Origin: Cafeteria roenbergensis
Lineage: Eukaryota > Sar > Bigyra > Bicosoecida > Cafeteriaceae
Assembly: GCA_008330645.1 (NCBI GenBank)
Contig: VLTN01000008.1
Span: forward strand, 310,001-374,000
Reading direction: 5' to 3'
Length of the DNA stretch: 64,000 bases
Under the pieces are notes generated by a model. The model had not been told where the DNA came from, did not search any database, and saw nothing but the letters and a program-made list of their open reading frames with translations. A program made the position numbers and the translations under genes. Positions 52,627 to 62,597 of the stretch are shown one piece after another. How positions within the stretch are numbered: the first letter of the stretch is position 1; each line of letters begins with the position of its first letter.

Positions 52627-55600
52627 ATGCCGTCGGCCGCGGCAGCCAGCATGGCCGACGGCGCGGCGCAGGCCGAGCTGGTCCGGCAAATGACGCTCCT
52701 CATTGAGGTGCGTGACCTGCGCCGAGAAGGCGGCCCCGTGGCGCTTCCGGCGCGCCCGCGGGCGCGCCTGCGTGCTCACAGTCAGACGCGCTCGCCAGCT
52801 TGCCCCCCACTGCCTCGGGTTCGCGCAGCTGCTTGGGAGCCCACGGTACGCCCCTGCCGTGGAGAAGATTCTGCGCGAGCCTGACGACGCGCAGCACTAC
52901 GGGCTGGAGGTTTGGTGAGGAGAGCGGAGTGCCGAGCCAATTTCGGTCTGCTCGCCTGAGAAGGGCTCGACCCGGCTTGCGACGGTCCGGTGCGCAAGTG
53001 CGTCCCGACCGCATACGCAGGCTCTCTGACGTTCTGGACGTTGTTCCGGAGATATCGGAGGAGCTCGGGCAGCAGTCGTCTGTGGTGCTTCTCAAGCTCG
53101 ACGAGGCCATCGGCGAGGCGCAGCGCAGGCTGATGACGGCAGCGGACGAAGACGACGAGGCCGAAGCGGGAGGCGGCCTGGACGCTCACAGTGTAGCTGC
53201 GTCAGCGGTCGGCGTCGGGGAGGGAGCTCGCGGTCTGTCGTTCAAGCCGCACGTGCACGCTCGGCTGTCTCACCTGCCCGGCGTGCCGGAGTACAGCAAG
53301 CCCAACGTGTCGAGCATTCGCGCCACAGACATTGGCAGCTTCGTGCAGGTGCCTGGCACCGTCATCCGCACGGGCGCGACGCGCGTGCTCGAGGCTGAGC
53401 GGCAGTACCAGTGCTCTTCCGCCAAGTGCAACTTCACATTCACGGTGCGCTCCACGGTCGAGTCCGGCCACACCGCCGAGGTGCCCGCAATCTGCCCCTC
53501 CCCCAGCGGCACGTGCAAGGGGAGGTCGTTCCGCCTTATCGAGGAGTCTGTGGTGCGGACGGACTACCAGGAGGTCAAGATTCAGGAGCAGGTGAGCGAG
53601 CAGCTTGCTTGACGCGCCGGGGAAGGGGCGCGCCCCCCGGGGCGCACTGGCGGCGCGAGCCGCTCGATGCCTCTGGCGACACGGGCCGGCCACAGCCTCC
53701 GTGTATCGGGCTGCTGTGATGCGCGCGTCAATGTGTCGTGCTCGCAAGCGCCCTGCTGCGCTGCTCCCGCCTGGCCGGGCTGCGCAGGCCCACACGCTGG
53801 GGGTGGGATCCATCCCGCGGTCCATCGTGGTGGCGCTGGAGCACGACCTCGTGGACACTTGCAAGGCCGGCGACGATGCCGTGGTCACTGGCACGCTCAC
53901 CCGCCGCTGGTCGCGCATCGCCCGCGGCGCGCGCTGCGACCTCGAGGTGCTGATCAAGGCCAACCACGTCCGGATCATCAGCGACTCTCACGCCGGCGGC
54001 ATCGTGACTGACGGTGAGCGAGGCGAAAGCAGCCGGCCGCAGCTTCGCGTCCTGGCAGGCTGGCTGCCAGCGGGCCCCCGACGCTCCCGCTTACTGCTCC
54101 CGTTTGGGTGGTCTCTCGCGCGCAGAGCTTCGCGAGGACTTTGAGCGCTTTTGGGAGTACTTCGAGGCCAAGGGGCAGCCGCTGCGCGCTCGCAACATCC
54201 TTCTGCGGTCCATCAACCCGCAGCTGCACGGCATGTTCGTGGTCAAGCAAGCAGTGGCTCTGACGCTCGCAGGGGGGGTCGGCCGGGTGGACGGGCAGTC
54301 GGGGACCACCGTGCGTGGCGACGCGCACCTCCTCATGGTGGGCGACCCGGGCACGGGCAAGTCGCAGTTCCTGCGGTACGCGTCCAAGATCTCGCCTCGG
54401 TCGGTGCTCACCACGGGCGTGGGGACGACGTCCGCTGGGCTGACCTGCGCGGCAGTGAAGGATGGGGCCGAGTGGACGCTGGAGGCGGGGGCCTTGGTGC
54501 TTGCAGACCGGGGCGTGTGCTGCATCGACGAGTTTTCGTCCATTCGGGAGCACGACCGCGCCACCATTCATGAGGCCATGGAGCAGCAGACAATCTCCGT
54601 TGCAAAGGCAGGCCTGGTGTGCAACCTCAACGCCAGGGCCACCGTGATCGCCGCAACGAACCCGCGGGGGCGCTACGACCCCAGCTCGGACGTGAGCGTC
54701 AACACTGCCATCGCGCCCCCGCTGCTCTCGCGGTTCGACCTCGTGCTCCTGCTGCTGGACCGCAACGACGTCGACTGGGACCGCAGGGTGTCCTCGTTCA
54801 TCCTGCGCAACGCATGCCGCCGGCCCGACGGCAGCGTTTGCGAGGACGAGGAAGGCGGGCAAGCTGCCGTTGAGGCGGCAGCGGCAGCGGCGCGTGCCGG
54901 CGTGTCTCGCGCGCGCGAGTGCGGGCGCGCCGGAGACGCCGCAGGCCACCTCCTCGTGGGGAACGACGGCACTCTGAACACGGCGCTGTGGGCCCGAGGG
55001 GGCGCCGCTCCCCCGCCGACGGGGTCGCAGCGCGCGGCTGCCGCGGAGAGCTCCAGGCTGGCCGACTTTCGCGTGCCAGCCATTGTGGAGATTGGCATGG
55101 GAGCAGCCGGCGCGGCGGCCGCGCCTGCTCCGCCGCCGACACCCTCGCCAACGCCCCTAGCGAACGGCTCGCAGTCCTCCCCGACTGGCAACGCCCACGA
55201 CGAGACAGGCACCGCCGGAAGGCGCCGCTCTGCCGGCGGTGGTGCCCCGTCCGCCGCGGCGCCGCGCCGGCCAGAGGACACGAGCGAAGGCGATGGGGAG
55301 CCAGCGGTGACCTGGTCGACGCGCCGGATGCAGGCATACTTCCTGTACTGCCGGGCGACGTACAGCCCGCGCCTCACCGCGCCGGCGCAAGAGGTGCTCA
55401 TGGAGTACTACACTGCCCAGCGCAAGAGCGACGCGAGGTTTCAGGACGCGGCAAGGACCACCATCAGGCTGCTGGAGTCGCTCGTCCGGCTCGCCCAGGC
55501 GCATGCCCGGTTCATGTGCAGGCCGGAAGTGACGCTGCAAGACGCCGTTTGCACCGTCCTGCTGGTCGAGACGTCGATGAACACGACTGCCCTCGTCGGA

Positions 55601-56042
55601 GCGGACTCCGTTCTACGGACAGGCTTCCCCGCCGACCCCGACGCAGAGTACGACAGGCAAGAGCGCGACGCCCTGGCGCAGCTCGGGCTCTCTCGCCTCA
55701 GAACCGCGCCGAAGCCGCCCTCCGACAAGCCCCGCAGCGCTTCGCCAGGCTCGGCGCCCCTGCCGCAATCGGGTGCCAACTGGGGCAGCTCCCAGGCCAC
55801 CGCCCGGTCATCCTCGCGACCGGCTGACCCCTTCGAAGCCGCGGCACGCTCTGACTCGTCACTGCAGCGCCCCCTGTCCGCGGGCGGGCTGCTGGCAGTG
55901 CCGGGGGCCCTCGCGCCCTCCAGCACGGCTCAGCGCCCAGCAGTGAGAGCGGCGCTGGGCGGGCCGGGCATCCCGCCGCCCTCCTTCCATGCGGCGTCGC
56001 GCCCTGCAGTCGGAGGAGCCCTCCATGTGGCAGCGGCAGGGC

Positions 56043-56087
<45 letters not shown>

Positions 56088-57124
56088 GCGGCGGCAGCAG
56101 CAGCGGCGGTCGGGCGAGGGCGAGGGCTGGCGACAGCGCAGGTCGGGCAACGGTCGCGCCCTCGGGAAGTGACAGACGAACCCAGCCCTCCCCCAGCGCC
56201 CGCGCAGCTCGCGAGGCCCCGTCGTCGTCCCGCCACCCACTTGGGGGCTCCGCCGCAGACGTCAGCGCGGCGTCGTCGTTCATGCCGCCGCCACCACCCA
56301 GGCCCTCCGCGCACACCAGGGTCGACCGGACGGGAGCGCAGGTGCCCCTTCGAACCCTCTGCGGAGACACTCTTCCCAGCACGGGGTCTTCGGCCATGTC
56401 CGAAGACTACCCTCCTTCCAAGAGAGCTGACAAGGCTGAAGCCAGCGACTGCGACCCCGAGGACGCGCAGGACGATGGCTTGGACTGGGAGCAGGCCGCG
56501 TCGGACTTGTACAGCCCCATGCCAGACCTGGCCGCGTCGGCGCAACGCGGCCCTAAGCCCCCCACTGCTGCGTCCCAAGCGCAAGCGGCGTCGCACCATC
56601 GCAACGCGGCCGGCAAGCCTGCCTGCCCCAGCCAGCTGCCCTCTCGAGGCCCCGCGCCCGCAGCCACGGAGGACCCAGGGCTGGCCGACGAGGCGGAGGC
56701 GGCGGCGGGGGGGCAAGGCGGCTCGCGGCAGCCCGCTTCAGCATCGCAGGCGCAGGAGCTGGTTGGCATGCCAGTGGTGGAGGCAGTCATCGCGTCCCAA
56801 AGCTCAGATGCCTCGCTGGCAGCAGCCCAGCCCCCGCAGCAACTGTCAGCATCAGCGGCCATTGCTATGGCGTCGCAGTGCTCCGGGCCGTCAACCGTCC
56901 GGCCGCGGCGGGCAGGAGGCTGGCCGGCGCGCCGCTCTGGACAGCTCACCTCTCGCGCCGCGCGGCACTCGCCGCCGCCCTCTTCGACGCAGCCGGACCT
57001 TGTGGGCTCTGCCGCTGACGACCTGGACCTCGATGCGTTCGGGGACGCGGCGCCTGGCGCGGCCTCGGGGCAGTCTGAGGCGGGAGATGACGTGATGGCG
57101 CTGCTGATGCAGTCGCAAGTGTGA
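52627..57124 (+). CDS. MCM9: MCM9 DNA helicase, five exons, extended C-terminus
   Basis: Exons are 52627-52707, 52829-52914, 53021-53591, 53788-54013 and 54126-57124. Phases agree and give 1320 residues. An ATG at 52651 has a better context and would remove eight residues. The exon 1/2 junction is the least certain (acceptor 52828, or 52798 in the same phase). MCM9 rather than another MCM is shown by DYQEVKIQEQ|AHTLGVGSIPRSI, ILREPDDAQHY and the Cys pattern of the zinc-binding region (CSSAKC...CPSPSGTC). Walker A is GDPGTGKS (394-401), Walker B CCIDEF (453-458) and the arginine finger LLSRFD (Arg524), all intact. MCM9 works with MCM8 in recombination repair and crosslink tolerance and in mismatch repair. 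A loop insertion of about 130 residues sits between the AAA+ core and the lid region (TRRMQAYFLYCRATY). About 500 C-terminal residues are disordered and Ser/Ala-rich. Confidence 0.93.
56045..56086 (+). repeat. AGC trinucleotide run (poly-Ser) in MCM9 tail
   Basis: Fourteen AGC copies encode a run of Ser in the disordered C-terminal part, followed by Gly3-Ser3-Gly2. It is likely length-variable and frame-neutral. Confidence 0.9.
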
Positions 57125-57364
57125 CAATGAGAAGGGGCTGCTGTCGCCTCGATACAGCGTGTGCCATCGCAAATTGAACGCCTCATTGCCGCAGCGCACC
57201 GCGGACACGAGGCAGGCCGGTGAGTGCTCTCGCCCGCCCCAGCCCGCGGTCAGACCCACACAAACACGCGCAGCTGTGCGCAGCAGGGACAGCGCAGACG
57301 ACGCCGCCTCGGCAAGGACCGCTGGCGCGGGCAGGCCCAAGCCCACCGGCCGCGACGGCACACC

Positions 57365-59338
57365 TCACACAACCACCAGCACCAGCGCAGCAAGCACCGC
57401 GAGCCAGCCCGGGACTGGCCCTGTTGTGGCCCCCTCGCCCGCGAGGGCCTTGCCGCTCGCGGCGCGGTCCAGCAAGGCCAGCGCCCGCTCCGTCAAAGCG
57501 CGCTCGTTTTCAGCCACGGGCCTGAGCATCGCCCCAACGACTCCCCGGCGGCTGCCCCGGGGCCACGACCGCGGCGGGCTCGCGGTGCCTGCGATGCGGG
57601 ACGCACCCAGGCCCGCTGGCTCCATCGGCAGGATCGGCAGCTCTGCCGTGGGTGCCTGCCAGGGGCAGAACCAGCGATGGCCGCTCGTGGGGTCCCAGCC
57701 CACCGCACCAGCAGGCGATGCCGAGGACGCGGTGGCGGCATTTGCGCCAGCCGCGGCAGCCTTCTGCGGCTGGGAGAGGGTGGCCAGCCCGCCGCCGACG
57801 TCCGAGCAAGGCTCCGTCACCGCGGAATCCTCACTCGCACGCCTGGACCGCTTCGCCCTGCTCAAGGCGCCCATCGCTGCTCTGCAGGCCGCCTGCACGC
57901 GGCCCAGCATGCTCGCGCCGGACGAGGGCTGCGGGAAGGCCTGCGAGGCAGCGGCGGCGTCTCGCTCGCCGGCGTCGGAGCGTCCGCGCTTGCGGCTGCC
58001 GCCCGCCGCGGGCACGGACGCTCCGGCAAGGACTGCCTGTACGGGCAGCAGGGCGTGACAGCACACGCACTGAAGGGACGCCCTCGCGCTGTGCGCGGCC
58101 GCGGCCTGCGGGGCTGCGTCCCACCCGCAGAGCGCTAGCATCGCCGCCGCGCCACGGCGCAAACGCTCCTCCACAGGCGGCTGAGTGCCGCCCCCTGCTG
58201 CGTCGCAAGCAGCGGCAGCGCCGGCGGCGGCAGCCGCGGCGACGGCAGCGCCGGGGGCGTCCTTGGCCGCAGCGCCTTTCCCGGCCTCCGTCTGGTCCGG
58301 CAGAGCCACTTCACATGCAGTCAGCAGTGCCTCTGCCAGCTGGACCATTGATCCCGGGACGGGCGCGGTCCCTTCCGCCACCGGTGGCACCGGCGCCGCC
58401 GCAGCCGCCGCAGCCGCCGCCGCAGCCGCGCTCCGCGCTGCATCCTGCAGGGCCGAGCGGCAGCGGTCTGCCTCCCGAGCAGGCGTGCGGTTGGCAGCAG
58501 CGTTGAGCGCCCTGAGAGTGGGAGCCGCCACTGCCATAGCCGCCAGCTCAGCGGCCGGCGACGGGCCCGACACGGTCCTGCCACTGCCGCTGCCGCTGCC
58601 GCTGCCGCCTGCCACTTCGCGAAGGAGCAGGTCGGCGACGCGGCGCGCACGGTGCGCGAAGGACGCCGCCAGCGCCCCTGAAGGGACGGGCCGGAACGTG
58701 GTCAGCGCCAGCGGGGAGGCAGTTGCCGCCCAGGGGCACAAGCGGGCGTGCGCTGAGGTCAGGCGGCCGCGGAACTCGTCCACGAGGGTTCTGGCCCGCC
58801 CGCTAGCAGCCCCGCCGCTGTCCTCGCTCACGTCTGCGGCGAACACCAGGACTGCCTGGCAGGCTCCGCAGCGCAGCGTGTCGCGGCCGGCGTTGCACCA
58901 GCCGTGCCGCGCGCACTCGAGCGGGCCCAAGCTGGCGGGCTTGCCGAACCAAGAGTGAACGCGGAACGTGGCCACGCGAGCGGTGAAGTCACGGACAGAC
59001 CACGGCCGAGCGGCTTTGGGGTCTCCCTCGGCCGCCTCGCCAGGCGCCAGCTCGGGCAGCCCGGGGGCAGCCCCGTCCGCCAGCGGACCGCGGAGCATCT
59101 GCTGGATGGCTTCCTCGATCTTGCGCATCCGAGCTGCGCGGCGATCCCGCAGCGACAGGGCGGCGCTTGGCGCCGAACCAAGCTCGGCAGCTGCGCTCCC
59201 CGCCCGGCTCGCGCCCTGGGCTGCGGATGCCCCCAACGAAATGTCGGGTACCTGGCTGCCGAGCAGGTCTGTGACCCGGTGCCACTCGCCCAGGGCCTTC
59301 CAGTACCGCTCAGTGAGCTTTGCGTCCCGATCGCTCAT
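57365..59338 (-). CDS. ZC3HC1: ZC3HC1/NIPA-like C3HC zinc-finger protein with hydrophobic tail
   Basis: About 657 residues from MSDRDAKLTERYWK (good context, AGCATGAGC); an upstream ATG at 59617 would add 93 residues of doubtful coding quality. The C3HC finger reads PWSVRDFTARVATFRVHSWF, then CARHGW (near 143), CGACQA (near 157) and HARLCPW (near 198), the C-x-C-x2-C/H-C order of the zf-C3HC family. A second, Rsm1-like module has CVCCHALLP (near 425) and HRWFCPW (near 556). Animal ZC3HC1 and yeast Pml39 sit at the nuclear basket and help anchor TPR/Mlp; a ubiquitin-ligase role has also been proposed. The last 14 residues (GWLAVLAALVLVVV) are strongly hydrophobic and end at the stop codon, which resembles a tail anchor. 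Convergent with MCM9 (240 bp). Confidence 0.82.
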   Translation of the reverse strand: MSDRDAKLTERYWKALGEWHRVTDLLGSQVPDISLGASAAQGASRAGSAAAELGSAPSAALSLRDRRAARMRKIEEAIQQMLRGPLADGAAPGLPELAPGEAAEGDPKAARPWSVRDFTARVATFRVHSWFGKPASLGPLECARHGWCNAGRDTLRCGACQAVLVFAADVSEDSGGAASGRARTLVDEFRGRLTSAHARLCPWAATASPLALTTFRPVPSGALAASFAHRARRVADLLLREVAGGSGSGSGSGRTVSGPSPAAELAAMAVAAPTLRALNAAANRTPAREADRCRSALQDAARSAAAAAAAAAAAAPVPPVAEGTAPVPGSMVQLAEALLTACEVALPDQTEAGKGAAAKDAPGAAVAAAAAAGAAAACDAAGGGTQPPVEERLRRGAAAMLALCGWDAAPQAAAAHSARASLQCVCCHALLPVQAVLAGASVPAAGGSRKRGRSDAGERDAAAASQAFPQPSSGASMLGRVQAACRAAMGALSRAKRSRRASEDSAVTEPCSDVGGGLATLSQPQKAAAAGANAATASSASPAGAVGWDPTSGHRWFCPWQAPTAELPILPMEPAGLGASRIAGTASPPRSWPRGSRRGVVGAMLRPVAENERALTERALALLDRAASGKALAGEGATTGPVPGWLAVLAALVLVVV

Positions 59339-60314
59339 GCTGCTCGTCGCCAGGGCTCCGTCAGGAGCTGCGCCTCCGCTCTCCGGGCAAGCAAGGCGGA
59401 CCCTGGGGATCGGCACGCCGCTTGGCTTCGTGATTGGGCAGGCCGAGTTGTGGCCCGCTTGCCGCGAAGGCAGGCGCTCGCTTGTGGGCCTGCCAGCGGC
59501 GCTGCTTGGCTGCGGGCGCTGGCTCTGCCAGCGCGCTATGTTTGTTTGCTTGCCCCCGGCGACTCGAACCGCTGTGTCGATGGTGGGCGCCGCCGTCAGA
59601 CTTTGTGCCCTCCACACGCAACCGTCGAAGAGGTGCCCGGGCGCCCTCTTCTTGGGGCCGAGGCTCGTGGGTGTCGCGCACAGCGTTTTGGTTGGAAGGC
59701 GACGCGAAAGTCGCCATGCCTACCCCGCTTGCCAAGCTCGCCGTGGGGGCCAGAGCTGCGCTGCGTAGTCCCTGGCCAGCCGCGTGGTGCCTAGAAGGCG
59801 ATGTGCGGGACCCCCCTCGTTGCTGGGCGGCCAGCGACATTGGAGTGCGTGCCAACCGGCCAACAATCCCCCTTGGCAGCGCCAGCTCGGGCCAGTCCCA
59901 GCGGAGGTGGCAGCACCGCGCCTTGGGCGCCGCTTTTTGCACGGTTCGGACTGAACCGGGCATTGGAACCCCCTGCTGCTCGTGCATGTTCGGGGAAAAG
60001 CTGCTGGCTTCAGCAACTCTCAAGTGCAATTCAAGGCCTGGCGTCGCGCACGCGCCTCATCGCTGGCCGCGCTTTCGCCCACGCGGGCGGGCCCCACTCG
60101 GATAAGGCTCACGCCACTGCCCTCCTCGCGCTTCCGCCGCGGGCTGCGGGCGGGGAGCTGCGGCCGGGCACCGTGCAGGCTCGCCTGGCAGAGCATCACC
60201 CAGCGGAATCGACAACCCGCCGACGACGACGAGTTGCATCTCGGCGAGCAAGCCTGCGCCACCTCGCGCCCAGCCGAGAAGGTCCTGCGGCTCCGCCGGC
60301 GAGTGCAGCGAACC
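59339..60314. other. Divergent intergenic region, ZC3HC1-like (-) and S1P phosphatase-like (+)
   Basis: Nearly 1 kb without a supported gene. Frames are open on both strands but lack domains and coding character; they are probably chance, as is common at this GC content. A TTCGA motif at about 59560-59571 resembles a tRNA T-loop but the stems do not pair. Promoters for both genes should lie here. Confidence 0.4.
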
Positions 60315-62396
60315 ATGGCGTGCCAGGCGATGGCTACGGTCATCCGGACGCCCTTTCTGTACCTGGCGTCGTACATTCCGGCGGCCACAGTGATGATGAT
60401 GCCTGGGCAGTTCAAGCGCGCGGCCATGGACGGCTGGGTCGTGGACGGCACCATCACGGTGATGAAGTTCCAGAAGCAGGTGAGCCGCGAGCGCGGTTGG
60501 GCTTGCCCGGGACGCCAGGTGGCCCCGGGTTGCGGCCAACGGCGCTGCAGTGCAGCGGGTGTCTGCCGCGCAACGGGACGGCAAAAGTCGAGGCGCATTT
60601 CCGCGCCGCTGCCCCCGCCCCCGCGCGGCGCAGATGGGAGCCGGCACCAACTGGGTCGTGGACCGCATCGTGAACCTGGTCACCGACCTCTGCGACAGCG
60701 ACTTTTACTTCCTGGTCCTTCCCGCGCTCCTCTGGTGAGCGAAGCGGCGGCAGCGGCCGGCGACATGGCAGCTCGCCGACGGCAAAAGCGCAACCAGCAT
60801 GCGCCATTCCTGCAACGGCGCCGCGGCCCCCGCAGGTTCGTGGACATCCAGCTTGGCCGGTGGCTGACCATCCTCACCACGCTGGGCGTCTCCCGTGAGC
60901 CTTATCCGCGTCTGGCACGGCTCGGGCTCAAGGGCGTCACATGCGGCTTCCCAAGCAACGAGCATTTCGCGAACGCGGCGTGCCACTGCGCCCTGCCCGT
61001 TCTTGCTACCCCGACGCAGTTGGGGGGGTTCTGAAGGATATCTACCGGCTGCCCCGGCCGCCCCCGCTGCTGGTCTGGCGCGACTTTGCGGCTGGCGATT
61101 CCACCGGCGCCAAGGATTTTGGCTTCGTGTCCACCCATACCGCCAACGCCGTGACTAACTCCTTTGGCCTTCTCCTGTGAGTTTTTCTAGAGTCTCGCTC
61201 GCTCTTTGGTGCGCATGATGCGAGTGGGCCACGGCCGCGCGCCCCCGGGCCGCTGCGAGTCGCATGGCGCCAAGACTCGTCTTGGGTCGCGCCGAGGCGT
61301 TTGCCTCCACCCTCGTCGCAGGTTCGCGCTGCACAGGGGGTGGCTCTCCGGCGCCGAGCCCCTGATCCTGCTCGGCTGGACGCTGCTTGCCCTGGCATAC
61401 CCGGTCATCATCGGCGCAAGCCGCTTGTACCTCGGCCTGCACACCCCGCTCGATGTCATCGGCGGCGCGTCGCTCGGAGCAGTGCTGGTCGTCGTGGGCC
61501 ACTCCGCCCTCCCCCGCCTTGACGCCCTCCTCGACTCCTCCAGCGTGGCCGAGGTGGCCATCGCTGTTGCTGCGGCCGGAGCATTCTTCGGCGCGGCGCA
61601 CCCCCAGGCCCGCCCGCACACCGTCACGTTCCTCCACGACATGGAGCTCTTCGGCCTCGCCCTCTCCAGCATCCTCGGCACCAAGATCCTGCAGGCCGGC
61701 TTCGTCACGGACGCGGCCGCTGCAGCGCTGCCCGGGTGGCAGTCCGTCGGCCCGTCGCTCCGCGCCTCCGGGGGCACGGCCGCCTTCATCGCCGTCTCGG
61801 CCGTTGTCGGATTCTCCGCGTCAGGGGCTGTGTACCTCTCGTCCAAGATCGTCGGGCCCGCCCTTGTCCGAATGGTCCTCGGCATCGACGCCAAGGCCGT
61901 GCGCCGCCAGATCGAGAGGGCGCCCAGCACTCAGCGTCACCAGGCAGCGCACGTGGCCGTGCTCGTGGTCCGCAGGCTCGAGGCGGAGGGCGACCCACTC
62001 GACCTGCTTGCTCCCGGAGTGGCGGCAGAGGTCGACAAGGAGGCAAGGCGGCTCACCGAAGAGGAGGAAGAGCAGCGCCCTGTGGATGACATCAGCCTGG
62101 CAGAGCCAGCCCTGGGCGATTCAGGCCGCTCAGGCCCGTCTTCCCTGCGAAACCGCCGAAGCGTCAAGGAGGCGGCGGCCAAGACTGAAAAGTCGCTCCG
62201 AACCGGAGCCGCAGGGGTCAGCCTGGCCGAGGTGCCCATCACGGTGGTTCCGGACGAGCCAGCGTGGCGCGGCGTGGAGCTTGGAGCGTGCGCCTTCCTC
62301 AAGCTGTTCACCTACGTTTCGACTGGCGTGGGCATCTGCGCAGTCGCCCCCGCGATGCAGTCTGTGCTCGGTCTGTGTGCCATTGCGACTGCATGA
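60315..62396 (+). CDS. SGPP: Sphingosine-1-phosphate phosphatase-like PAP2 enzyme, five exons
   Basis: Exons are 60315-60479, 60634-60734, 60836-60894, 61020-61176 and 61322-62396. All phases agree and give 518 residues. The start has a good context (ACCATGG). The lipid-phosphate phosphatase signature is complete across exons 4-5: C1 KDIYRLPRP (114-122), C2 STH (Ser146, His148) in FGFVSTHTANAV, and C3 SRLYLGLHTPLD (Arg195, nucleophile His201, Asp205). Spacing and context (GGVLKD before C1, HTANAV after C2) match yeast Lcb3/animal SGPP rather than soluble PAP2s. Predicted to dephosphorylate long-chain base phosphates in the ER membrane, feeding ceramide synthesis. Further hydrophobic segments lie at about 15-30, 76-90, 173-192, 210-222 and beyond. 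The C-terminal cytosolic stretch (about 345-440, charged) followed by a last membrane helix makes it longer than typical SGPPs (about 400-440). Confidence 0.87.
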
Positions 62397-62597
62397 CCCG
62401 CTCGACCGGTATGGCTCTGCTGCTGGAGAGTCAGGGTGGGTGCTTGGGCGAAGGCCACGCGCGCCTGGAGAGTCAGAGCGGCGAGGTGCGTCCGATCAAG
62501 TTCAGCACTCAAGGCACTCACAGCACCCGCAACACCACCATGCGACTCAATCCAGCGCAGATGAGACTTGCAGGTGAGTTTCCCGTAGAGCCCGGGC
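62397..62597. other. Convergent 3' ends, S1P phosphatase-like and MACPF genes
   Basis: About 200 bases between the stop codons of the two convergent genes. It must hold both 3' UTRs; no AATAAA signal was recognised. Confidence 0.4.

Noticed and set aside
52387-52884. Reading the MCM9 N-terminus as one uninterrupted 165-codon frame
   Set aside because: After LLIE the frame turns Arg/Pro-rich; the MCM9-like sequence resumes in another phase after a CGCAG acceptor, so an intron explains it better.
59540-59640. Possible tRNA (GGTTCGAGTC on the minus strand)
   Set aside because: The T-loop-like string is present, but the T-stem bases do not pair beyond one position and no acceptor, D or anticodon stem can be formed.
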